Shown: positions 1-5,282, numbered from the stretch's first letter. The stretch is 5,803 nt of DNA from Rickettsiales bacterium (GCA_031288035.1 JAITSG010000059.1:1-5803); one strand, 5' to 3'. The notes: generated by a model not told the origin, from the letters alone. Numbers and translations are program-made.

Positions 1-376
1 GCTCTATCTGCTGCGCGACGGATTTCGCGGTTATCACGGCGTCCATGTCGGCGCGGCGGACCTCTACTATGTTCACATTGACGTCCGCGCCGGCGATCTT
101 GGAGAGTTTCTTCTTGAGCGCGTCTATGTCCGCGCCCTTCTTGCCTATGATAAGGCCGGGCTGGGACGAGAATATCACCACGCTGACCTTTTTCGCGACG
201 CGCTCTATGATGACCTTGCTTACCGAGGCGTTCTTGAGGGTCTTTTCGACGAGCTCGCGCAGCGCTATGTCCTGCAGCAGCTGCCTGGAGTATGTTTCGC
301 CGACGGCGAACCACCGGGAATCCCACGTGCGGTTTATGTCAAGGCGAAGCCCTATCGGATTTGCTTTCTGTCCCAT
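1..376 (-). CDS. rpsC: 30S ribosomal protein S3, N-terminal 125 residues (3' end outside window)
   Basis: S3 binds 16S rRNA in the small-subunit head, lines the mRNA entry channel and helps unwind mRNA. I translated the minus strand from ATG 376-374. The protein starts MGQKANPIGLRLDI, the standard bacterial S3 opening, and continues in frame to the window edge (125 residues). Residues about 40-110 form the type-2 KH domain, with the RNA-binding GxxG loop G78-K79-K80-G81 inside GLIIGKKGADI. The ATG shares its A with the last base of the rplV TAA stop (TAATG), so translation is probably coupled to rplV. Ten of the 13 visible Ile codons are ATA. The C-terminal half and downstream rplP lie outside the window. 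The identification is essentially certain; only the 3' end is unseen. Confidence 0.97.
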   Translation of the reverse strand, partial: MGQKANPIGLRLDINRTWDSRWFAVGETYSRQLLQDIALRELVEKTLKNASVSKVIIERVAKKVSVVIFSSQPGLIIGKKGADIDALKKKLSKIAGADVNVNIVEVRRADMDAVITAKSVAQQIE

Positions 377-834
377 TATTTCGCCTCTTTTTTATCGGCC
401 GCCCTGGCCGTGGTTGTCTTGTTCGCTTTCGTTTTGGCCTCCTTTTTCGCGGGCTTTTTCTCGCGTGTTTCGGCCCGTTCTTCTACTACTATCGTTATGT
501 TGGAATAGGGTTTGAGTATTGAGGCGCCGCGCCCGCGCGCGCGGGCGTGGAAGCGCTTCATGACAAGGGCCTTTCCGACCCAGGCCTCGGCGACGAACAG
601 CTTGTCCGCGTCCATGCCTAGGTTGTTCTCGGCGTTCGCGATTGCCGAGAGGACGAGCTTCCTGACCTCCGGCGCCGTTCCCTTTTTCGAGAACGTAAGC
701 TGCTCTATGGCTTTCTGCGCCGAAAGGCCGCGTATGCTTTCCGCGACGAGGTTGAGCTTCTGCGGCGAGCCGCGGAGCATCTTGATTGTCGCCTTCGCCT
801 GTTTCTTTTCCAGCTTTTTTTCAGCCATTTTCAT
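376..834 (-). CDS. rplV: 50S ribosomal protein L22 with a Lys/Ala-rich C-terminal tail
   Basis: L22 contacts all domains of 23S rRNA, and its long beta-hairpin lines the peptide exit tunnel. The core covers residues about 10-118. It includes KMLRGSPQKLNLVAESIRG near the N-terminus and the diagnostic KRFHARARGRGASILKPYSN from residue 93 on. The protein has 152 residues against roughly 110-130 for the family. The excess is a tail from about residue 119 to 152 made almost only of Lys, Ala, Glu, Thr and Arg, which should be disordered and basic. Two ATGs compete, at 834 and 828. The first has AGGA four bases upstream, which is a little close, and the second has it about ten bases upstream. I use the first, but the difference is only two residues. 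The gene starts six bases after the rpsS stop and its stop overlaps the rpsC start. Confidence 0.96.
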   Translation of the reverse strand: MKMAEKKLEKKQAKATIKMLRGSPQKLNLVAESIRGLSAQKAIEQLTFSKKGTAPEVRKLVLSAIANAENNLGMDADKLFVAEAWVGKALVMKRFHARARGRGASILKPYSNITIVVEERAETREKKPAKKEAKTKANKTTTARAADKKEAK

Positions 835-840
835 TGGATC

Positions 841-1215
841 CTATTTCTTCTTGGCCGGTTTCTGGGCCGAGGACTTCGAGGACTTCGAGGATTTCGAGGA
901 TTTCGAGGATTTCGATGTCTTCGAGGACTTCGACGCGGCCTGTGACTGGGCGGTTTCGTTTTTCTTGTGTCCCCTGAACGCGCGGGTAAGGGAGAATTCG
1001 CCGAGCTTGTGCCCGACCATTTCGTCCGAGACGAGAACGGGTATGAACTTGTTCCCGTTGTGCACGGCGAAGGTGAGCCCGACCATCTGCGGCAGCACCG
1101 TGCTCGCGCGGCTCCAGGTCTTTATCGGCTTCCTGTCGTTCGTCTCGTTCGCCTTCTCGACCTTTTTGAGGAGCGAGGGGTGGATGTTCGGGCCTTTCCA
1201 TACAGAGCGTGTCAT
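841..1215 (-). CDS. rpsS: 30S ribosomal protein S19 with a Ser-Lys-Ser repeat tail
   Basis: S19 forms a complex with S13 in the small-subunit head and binds the top of 16S rRNA near the A site. The core (residues 1 to about 87) is typical: MTRSVWKGPNIHPSLLKKV, then WSRASTVLPQMVGLTFAVHNG, VSDEMVGHKLGEFSLTRAF and RGHKK. The usual length is about 92 residues, but this protein has 124. The extra part (about 88-124) contains seven SKS triplets at residues 95-115 (the second reads SKT) and ends QKPAKKK. It is serine- and lysine-rich, and I infer that it is disordered and RNA-facing. The start ATG at 1215 is preceded by a strong TAAGGAG Shine-Dalgarno that overlaps the rplB stop codon, with nine bases between the genes. 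Core identification is secure; the tail's function is unknown. Confidence 0.97.
   Translation of the reverse strand: MTRSVWKGPNIHPSLLKKVEKANETNDRKPIKTWSRASTVLPQMVGLTFAVHNGNKFIPVLVSDEMVGHKLGEFSLTRAFRGHKKNETAQSQAASKSSKTSKSSKSSKSSKSSKSSAQKPAKKK
871..933 (-). repeat. Seven-copy 9-bp in-frame tandem repeat within rpsS
   Basis: Seven contiguous 9-base units occupy exactly 63 bases. On the minus strand each reads TCGAARTCC (Ser-Lys-Ser), except the second in gene order, TCGAAGACA (Ser-Lys-Thr). The units differ only by synonymous AAG/AAA changes in Lys, apart from that one. Because the period is a multiple of three, copy-number changes by replication slippage would lengthen or shorten the S19 tail without a frameshift. 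Confidence 0.95.
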
Positions 1216-1224
1216 CCGTACTCC

Positions 1225-2058
1225 TTATTTCTTCTTGTTCAAGTGGCGCGACCGGAGTATGAACTTGCCGGTCAGCTTGTTGGTTCTGGTGCGGTATCCC
1301 TTCGTCGGCTGGCCGGTCGGGCTTACCGGGTGCCTGCCGAAGGTGCGGCCCTCGCCTCCGCCGTGCGGGTGGTCGACCGGGTTCATCGCGGTTCCGCGGA
1401 CGTGCGGCCGGCGTCCCTTCCACGCGCTCCTGCCGGCCTTGCCGAGGTTGACGTTGCGCTGGTCCGGGTTGCTTACCGCGCCGATGGAGGCGTAGCAGTC
1501 GCCGGGGACCACGCGGAGCTCGCCGCTGCTCATTTTTATCTGCGCGTACCCGCCGTCCTTTCCGGCCAGGCTGGCGTAGCATCCGGCCGAGCGTGCGAGC
1601 TGTCCGCCGTGCCCGGGCTTCATCTCGATATTGTGTATTATCGTGCCCATCGGTATGTTCCTGAGCGGCAGGGCGTTGCCTATCTGTATGTCGGCTTTCT
1701 CGCCCGCCACGACCTTCGCGCCGGGGACGAGCTTCTGCGGCGCGAGTATATAGGCCAGGCCGCCGTCCTCGTATTTGATAAGGGCTATGAAGGCCGTGCG
1801 GTTCGGGTCGTATTCTATGCGTTCGACCGTCGCGGGCATGTCGCGCTTGGCGCGTTTGAAGTCTATGACGCGGTACCGCCTGCGCGCGCCGCCGCCCATG
1901 TTGCGGTTGGTCTGGTGCCCCTTGTTGTTGCGCCCGCCGGTTTTCTTGATTCCGACGGTAAGCGACTTGACCGGCCCGCCCTTGTGGAGCGCGCTCTTGT
2001 CGACCAGCGAGGTTTCGCGGAGCGATGGGGTTACGGGATTGTACGTTTTCATTGCCAT
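1225..2058 (-). CDS. rplB: 50S ribosomal protein L2
   Basis: L2 is a primary 23S rRNA binder needed for subunit association and for a functional peptidyl-transferase centre. The 277-residue product is full length for the family. It starts MAMKTYNPVTPSLR and has the OB-fold and SH3-like core with GGRNNKGHQT near residue 41, IEYDPNRTAFIALI at 81-94 and EMKPGHGGQLARSAG at 145-159. The hallmark MNPVDHPHGGGEGR begins at 225. H230 there matches the conserved His229 of E. coli L2. The C-terminus FILRSRHLNKKK is typical of Alphaproteobacteria. The ATG at 2058 aligns with the family N-terminus, although a second ATG lies two codons on. It follows the 127-aa unknown gene by three bases. Ile codons are 11 ATA and 4 ATC. 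Confidence 0.98.
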   Translation of the reverse strand: MAMKTYNPVTPSLRETSLVDKSALHKGGPVKSLTVGIKKTGGRNNKGHQTNRNMGGGARRRYRVIDFKRAKRDMPATVERIEYDPNRTAFIALIKYEDGGLAYILAPQKLVPGAKVVAGEKADIQIGNALPLRNIPMGTIIHNIEMKPGHGGQLARSAGCYASLAGKDGGYAQIKMSSGELRVVPGDCYASIGAVSNPDQRNVNLGKAGRSAWKGRRPHVRGTAMNPVDHPHGGGEGRTFGRHPVSPTGQPTKGYRTRTNKLTGKFILRSRHLNKKK

Positions 2059-2061
2059 TTT

Positions 2062-2445
2062 TTACTGCCTTGCCGATTCATTTGACGCCTGATCCAGGCC
2101 CTCGCCGGCCTCCCGCTTCGCCGCTTGGAACATCGCTAACGCGTCGTGGTCTGTCATAGGGGACACGCGTGAGAGCCTGAATATTATCTTGCCGTCCTTA
2201 TCGAAGAAATATTTGCCGTAATAATGCGGATCTTTGGCTACCTTCGTCCCGGACTCGGACAAATGCTCGCGCACGGCGACGGCTCCGTCGTGCGTTTTGG
2301 CGTCCGGAGAGGAAAGCCACGCCAATCCGACCCTTTGGACGGAATCGACGGGCTGAGCGGAATATAGGAAAACAGCAATCCTCTGGCCCTGCGCGGCCTT
2401 GCATTTCAAATATCCGTTGTTGACTTTCAAATACACGTTGCTCAT
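2062..2445 (-). CDS. Unknown 127-aa protein encoded between rplW and rplB
   Basis: I do not recognise this protein. The rplW TAG is followed directly by its ATG (TAGATG), with GAGG five bases before the ATG inside the last codons of rplW. Its TAA ends three bases before the rplB ATG. This packing and the intact 127-codon frame argue for a genuine, translationally coupled gene. The N-terminal part (residues 1-50) looks beta-rich (NVYLKVNNGYLKCK, then RIAVFLYSA and RVGLAWLSS). The middle has an aromatic cluster around Y75-Y80 and a DKDGKIIFRL strand-turn at 82-91. The C-terminus (about 98-127) is a polar, probably helical, Ala/Glu/Gln-rich tail. There is one Cys (C15), no signal peptide, no membrane segment and no visible catalytic motif. 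The standard S10 operon has no gene here. A ribosome-associated role is inference from position only. Confidence 0.8.
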   Translation of the reverse strand: MSNVYLKVNNGYLKCKAAQGQRIAVFLYSAQPVDSVQRVGLAWLSSPDAKTHDGAVAVREHLSESGTKVAKDPHYYGKYFFDKDGKIIFRLSRVSPMTDHDALAMFQAAKREAGEGLDQASNESARQ

Positions 2446-2769
2446 CTACGCCTCTGTTCCCGCGCTTAAATCTATCGTGTTGCCTTCGGCCAGGCTGACA
2501 TAGGCTTTCTTGAGGGCCGAGGTGCGGCCCCTGACGCCGCGGAAGCGCCTCGCCTTGCCCTGGCGGTTGACTATGTTGACCTTGGTGACCTTGACGTTCC
2601 ATATGCCCTCTACGGCCCTTTGGATTTCCTCTTTCGTCGCCTTGGGCGCGACCTCGAACACAGCCTTTCCCTGCTCGGTGACGAGCGAGGTCTTCTCCGT
2701 TATCACCGGGCGAAGCAGGCTGTCGAAGCTCTTGGCCGAAAGTTTCGTTTCTTTCTTATCGGACGGCAT
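2446..2769 (-). CDS. rplW: 50S ribosomal protein L23
   Basis: L23 binds 23S rRNA at the tunnel exit and is the docking site for trigger factor and SRP. The 107-residue product contains LLRPVITEKTSLV at 18-30, FEVAPKATKEEIQRAVEGIWNV through residue 59 and the loop VNRQGKARRFRGVRGRTS. It ends with the KKAYVSLAEGNTIDL strand. E25 aligns with E. coli Glu18, the trigger-factor contact. The N-terminal ten residues (MPSDKKETKL) are a short basic extension. I place the start at 2769 because of the strong Shine-Dalgarno just upstream. The frame is open further, to an ATG at 2823, but that stretch does not resemble L23 and lies inside the preceding gene. The start overlaps the end of the 85-aa unknown gene by 14 bases. 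Confidence 0.96.
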   Translation of the reverse strand: MPSDKKETKLSAKSFDSLLRPVITEKTSLVTEQGKAVFEVAPKATKEEIQRAVEGIWNVKVTKVNIVNRQGKARRFRGVRGRTSALKKAYVSLAEGNTIDLSAGTEA

Positions 2770-3013
2770 TTTTGTTCCTTCCTTCGTATTCAAAGGCCAT
2801 GCCCGCACCTGCGGCGAACGCATTGACGATGCCTTCTTCGTCCCGGCTTTCTAAACGGGCGGAATAGCGCTTCAAGATGGCGGTCTTTTTAGCCATCAAT
2901 GCATCAAGTTCCCTTTCAGCCCTCAATGCATCAAGTTTCCCTTCAACCCCCAATGTTATCTTGTCTATCAGTTCTTTTTTCCTTCTTTCTATGTTGTTGA
3001 GTATTATCGACAT
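2756..3013 (-). CDS. Unknown 85-aa helical protein encoded between rplD and rplW
   Basis: I do not recognise this protein. The ATG at 3013 overlaps the rplD stop (TGATG), a classic coupling arrangement. A GTG one codon upstream (3016) would give a 4-base GTGA overlap and is an equally possible start. Residues about 5-55 form a charged, probably coiled-coil helix (NNIERRKKELIDKI, then two 9-residue repeats VEGKLDALR and AERELDALM, then AKKTAILKRYSARLE). A small Gly/Ala-rich segment AFAAGAGMAF (residues 65-74) and a basic end follow. Codon use is looser than in its neighbours, with TTG, TTA, AGA, GCA and GAT more frequent, and the DNA looks AT-richer. The last 14 bases overlap rplW and include part of its context. 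No signal peptide or catalytic motif is visible. It could be a small RNA- or protein-binding helical hairpin, but this is inference. Confidence 0.75.
   Translation of the reverse strand: MSIILNNIERRKKELIDKITLGVEGKLDALRAERELDALMAKKTAILKRYSARLESRDEEGIVNAFAAGAGMAFEYEGRNKNAVR
2774..2784 (-). promoter_or_regulatory. Strong ribosome binding site that sets the rplW start
   Basis: On the minus strand AAGGAAGGAAC ends four bases before the ATG at 2769. It contains two overlapping purine-rich anti-Shine-Dalgarno matches. It lies inside the coding end of the preceding 85-aa unknown gene, in another frame, so translation of that gene could keep the site open. Confidence 0.75.
2896..2949 (-). repeat. 27-bp in-frame tandem duplication inside the 85-aa unknown gene
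   Basis: Two adjacent 27-base units (2896-2922 and 2923-2949) share an identical 15-base core, TCAATGCATCAAGTT on the plus strand, and differ at only three positions overall. They encode the consecutive nonapeptides VEGKLDALR and AERELDALM, give or take frame boundaries. This indicates a recent slippage or duplication event that lengthened the predicted helix by nine residues. Confidence 0.85.
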
Positions 3014-3636
3014 CACGCGCCTAGCCTTTCGTTTATCGCCGCGACCGCGTCCTTGGTGAGGACCAGGACGTCGTGGCGGATTATGTCGTACACGTTCGCG
3101 CCTATCGTCGGAAGGGCGTCCGCGTTCGGTATGCTCCGGATTGCGAGCTTGAAGTTGTGGTCTAGCTCGGCCCCGCCTATGAACAGCACCTTCGATAGCT
3201 TCATCGCGTCCAGCTTGGACCTAAGGTCCTTGGTCTTCGCGTTCTCGAGCTTTTCGCTGTCTATGACGGTCAGTTTCTTTTCCGCCGCCTTCGCCGACAT
3301 GGCCATCTTCAGGGCCAGGGCGCGGATTTTTTTCGGGAGGGAGTAGGCGTGGCTGCGCGGCACAGGGCCGAAGCTTACGGCGCCGCCGCGCATCTGGGGG
3401 CTGCGAAGCGACCCTTGGCGCGCGCGTCCGGTTCCCTTCTGGGCGAACGGCTTGCGGGTGGTGCCGGATATTTCGGAGACGGTCTTCGTGCTGTGCGTGC
3501 CCGCGCGGCGCTTGGCGAGCTGCCATTTGACCACGCGCGACACGACGAAGCCCTTGGGCTCCACGCCGAACACCAGGTCGGAAAGCTCTATCGAGCCGGC
3601 CTTCTTGTTGTCCAATGTCATAACGTCTAGTTTCAT
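3013..3636 (-). CDS. rplD: 50S ribosomal protein L4
   Basis: L4 is an early assembly protein whose extended loop reaches the peptide exit tunnel. In gamma-proteobacteria it also represses its own operon. The 207-residue product is full length. The tunnel loop is unmistakable: TRKPFAQKGTGRARQGSLRSPQMRG starting near residue 60, followed by FGPVPRSHAYSLPKKIRALALK up to 110. The C-terminal alpha/beta globular part runs from about 120 (KLTVID, KVLFIGG, ANVYDIIRHDVLVLTKDAV). AGGAAAG four bases before ATG 3636 supports the start. The gene is separated from the upstream 66-aa unknown gene by 24 bases. Its TGA overlaps the start of the next unknown gene. Confidence 0.98.
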   Translation of the reverse strand: MKLDVMTLDNKKAGSIELSDLVFGVEPKGFVVSRVVKWQLAKRRAGTHSTKTVSEISGTTRKPFAQKGTGRARQGSLRSPQMRGGAVSFGPVPRSHAYSLPKKIRALALKMAMSAKAAEKKLTVIDSEKLENAKTKDLRSKLDAMKLSKVLFIGGAELDHNFKLAIRSIPNADALPTIGANVYDIIRHDVLVLTKDAVAAINERLGA

Positions 3637-3660
3637 TTTACTTTCCTATCGGATTTCACT

Positions 3661-3861
3661 CTACCGCCCCGCCGTATATGGGGATGTTGGAGACAAGGTG
3701 TTTTTTATCTTGTCGACCATATATTCGGGAATACCGAACAATCGGTATTCGTTCCTAAGGTCTATGCCGACATAGTTGGGGACGCAGTTCCAGTCTCCGT
3801 CTCCGTCGCCGGAGCCGCTCCTGTATACCATCTTGCTGTCGGTGTCTATTACTATAAGCAT
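3661..3861 (-). CDS. Unknown 66-aa protein encoded between rplC and rplD
   Basis: I do not recognise this protein. The best start is ATG 3861, one base after the rplC TAA (TAACATG). The Shine-Dalgarno AAGGAA sits four bases upstream, within the last rplC codons. A further in-frame ATG at 3891 would lie inside rplC and encode a run of five Arg, so I reject it. The product begins with a hydrophobic strand MLIVID, then a Gly/Asp-rich turn GSGDGDGDWN (residues 16-25) with alternating Asp residues. A segment NYVGIDLRNEYRLFGIP follows, then a probable amphipathic helix YMVDKIKNTL. There is one Cys, no signal peptide and no membrane helix. The stop lies 24 bases before rplD. It is short, so coding is inferred mainly from the coupled start, the ribosome binding site and the precise fit between two operon genes. 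Confidence 0.68.
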   Translation of the reverse strand: MLIVIDTDSKMVYRSGSGDGDGDWNCVPNYVGIDLRNEYRLFGIPEYMVDKIKNTLSPTSPYTAGR

Positions 3862-3862
3862 G

Positions 3863-4660
3863 TTATTCCTTCGCCTCCGCCGGAATTTCACTGGTTTCCG
3901 CCGGAGCTTCCTGCGCCTGCCCTGCCGCGGCCGGTTCCTCGGCGGGCGAGGCCTTCGCCTCTTCGTCCGGAGTTTCCTTCTCCGCCTTCTTGGCGGACTT
4001 CAGCCCGGCCGGGAAAGGAGCATCCTTCGGCGCGGCGCGCTTCACCGCGTCCTTTATATATACGACGCTGCCCTCGGCGCCCGGCACCGCGCCCTTGACA
4101 AGGATATAGCCGTCGTCGTCGTTCGCCTCCATGACCACCAGGTTCTGGACGGTTATGGTTTCGTGTCCCAGGTGGCCGGGCATTTTCTTGCCCCTGAACA
4201 CCTTGCCCGGATCCTGGCGCTGTCCGGTGGAGCCGAGGCTCCTGTGCGAGACGGACACGCCGTGGCTTGCCTCCAGCCCGCGGAAGTTCCAGCGCTTCAT
4301 GCCGCCGGCGAAGCCCTTTCCGATGCTGGTGCCCTGGACGTCCACGAACTGGCCCTTGACGAAGTGCGATGGGGCTAGCTCGTCGCCTATCTCGAGCGCG
4401 CAATCGATCGAAACCCTGAATTCGCCCATGACGGCGGACTTCGCGCCGGATTTCTTAAGATGGCCGGCGACGGGCTTGGATATGCGCTTGTCCTTGGCCG
4501 TCCCCATGCCGAGCTGCACCGCGGCGTATCCGTCGCGCTTGATGGTCTTGACGTCTGTGACCACGCATTTTTCGACCGCGAGCACGGTGACGGGCACGTG
4601 CTTGTTGTCCTCGAATATCCTGGTCATCCCGACCTTGCGTGCGATAAGTCCGGTTCTCAT
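3863..4660 (-). CDS. rplC: 50S ribosomal protein L3 with an acidic Ala/Pro/Glu tail
   Basis: L3 is one of the two proteins that start 50S assembly, and its central loop reaches towards the peptidyl-transferase centre. The core (residues 1 to about 208) has MRTGLIARKVGMTRIF, QLGMGTAKDKRISKP and GKGFAGGMKRWNFRG at 114-128. It also has the diagnostic STGQRQDPGKVFRGKKMPGH at 144-163. The glutamine-rich GQRQ there matches the site methylated by PrmB in related proteins. The 265-residue length exceeds the usual 205-240. From about 222 the tail is almost only Ala, Glu, Pro, Lys and Ser, and it is net acidic near the end, in contrast to the basic S19 and L22 tails. ATG 4660 follows the rpsJ TGA by one base, with GGAG inside rpsJ as the binding site. 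Confidence 0.97.
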   Translation of the reverse strand: MRTGLIARKVGMTRIFEDNKHVPVTVLAVEKCVVTDVKTIKRDGYAAVQLGMGTAKDKRISKPVAGHLKKSGAKSAVMGEFRVSIDCALEIGDELAPSHFVKGQFVDVQGTSIGKGFAGGMKRWNFRGLEASHGVSVSHRSLGSTGQRQDPGKVFRGKKMPGHLGHETITVQNLVVMEANDDDGYILVKGAVPGAEGSVVYIKDAVKRAAPKDAPFPAGLKSAKKAEKETPDEEAKASPAEEPAAAGQAQEAPAETSEIPAEAKE

Positions 4661-4661
4661 T

Positions 4662-4970
4662 TCAAAGCTCCACCTTCACGTCCACGCCGACGGCGAGGTT
4701 GAGGTTCATAAGGGCGTCCACCGTCTGCGGCGTGGGATTCAGGATGTCCAAGACGCGCTTGTGCGTGCGGATTTCGAACTGCTCGCGCGATTTCTTGTTG
4801 ACGTGCGGGCTTCTGTTGACGGTGAATTTCTCGATTGACGTGGGAAGGGGGATAGGCCCGATTACGTCGGCGCCGGTGCGTTTTGCGGTCGCGACTATCT
4901 CATGGACCGATTCGTCCAGAACTTGGCTGTCGAAAGCCTTGAGGCGTATCCTTATGTTCGAGTCAATCAT
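4662..4970 (-). CDS. rpsJ: 30S ribosomal protein S10
   Basis: S10 binds the head of the small subunit and, with NusB, takes part in transcription antitermination. The 102-residue product is full length: NIRIRLKAFDSQVLDESVHEI at 5-25, then GPIPLPTSIEKFTVNRSPHVNKKSREQFEIRTHKR, and PTPQTVDALMNL at 79-90, an alphaproteobacterial form. ATG 4970 is chosen because AAGGA lies about six bases upstream and the family begins here. The frame is open upstream to about 5297, but that part lies in the repeat-bearing spacer and across the predicted promoter. It is the first gene of the operon proper. Only 3 of its 9 Ile codons are ATA, fewer than in rpsC or rplB. Confidence 0.98.
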   Translation of the reverse strand: MIDSNIRIRLKAFDSQVLDESVHEIVATAKRTGADVIGPIPLPTSIEKFTVNRSPHVNKKSREQFEIRTHKRVLDILNPTPQTVDALMNLNLAVGVDVKVEL

Positions 4971-5013
4971 AATTGTTCCTTTTAATGACAAACAGCAGTG
5001 TAAAAACGCCAAG

Positions 5014-5041
5014 ATTATATACACCTGTTCGCCAAATGCAA
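5014..5041 (-). promoter_or_regulatory. Predicted sigma-70 type promoter for the S10 operon
   Basis: On the minus strand the -10 box TATAAT (5014-5019) is a perfect match. A weaker -35 TTGCAT (5036-5041) stands 16 bases upstream and reads CTTGCA in the alphaproteobacterial CTTGAC register. Transcription would begin near 5007, giving a leader of about 37 bases that contains little beyond the rpsJ binding site. This region is AT-richer than the rest of the spacer. The -10 is convincing and the -35 only partial. Confidence 0.65.
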
Positions 5042-5226
5042 GCACTTTTTGAAGGGGAAGCGCGCGTTTGGGCGTTTTTTCAAGTCCTGCGAAATCAAAA
5101 GCCACTAGTCGCGCGTTGCGGCGGCTCCTGGCTTCCAAAGACGGCTTCGCGATTCTATATGGGATGGCCGGGGAAAGCAAGGGAAATCTTGCGCAAGGCC
5201 GGGAAGCCGGGCTTCCGCGCCCCTTT

Positions 5227-5282
5227 GTCACCCCGGCGACTTGTCTCGGCGTAGCAAAGCGAAGCCGGAAGGCGGGAATGAC
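5227..5282. repeat. Imperfect 56-bp palindrome with GTCA/TGAC ends
   Basis: The plus strand begins GTCACCCCGG and ends CGGGAATGAC, so the ends are imperfect inverted copies. The interior holds further partial complementarity (CGGC near the centre with GCCGG). The GTCATTCCCG end on the minus strand is typical of short dispersed palindromes found in many copies in proteobacterial intergenic DNA. Whether this one is multi-copy in the genome cannot be seen from one window. Confidence 0.6.

Noticed and set aside
512..1495. Plus-strand open frame with a run of Glu-Asp-Phe repeats
   Set aside because: The repeats are the reverse complement of the Ser-Lys-Ser units in rpsS; it is a shadow of real genes.
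967..2085. Long open frame on the plus strand (372 codons) opposite rplB and rpsS
   Set aside because: It lies antisense to certain ribosomal genes, has no family-like segments, and its composition follows the third-position GC of rplB.
2770..2823. Earlier ATG for rplW at 2823
   Set aside because: The extra 18 residues do not fit L23, and the start at 2769 has a far better Shine-Dalgarno.
3793..3816. Asp-Gly-Asp-Gly-Asp run in the 66-aa gene as a possible EF-hand calcium loop
   Set aside because: The rest of the 12-residue loop, including the closing Glu and flanking helices, is not present.
3862..3891. Earlier ATG for the 66-aa unknown gene at 3891
   Set aside because: It lies inside rplC, encodes an Arg run typical of a shadow frame, and lacks the well spaced AAGGAA seen for ATG 3861.
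3776..4378. Plus-strand open frame opposite rplC
   Set aside because: Antisense to rplC, Arg/Leu/Ala-rich shadow without recognisable motifs.
5188..5197. Perfect palindrome CTTGCGCAAG as an operator
   Set aside because: A ten-base palindrome in GC-rich DNA is not strong evidence, and it is more than 140 bases upstream of the predicted -35 box.
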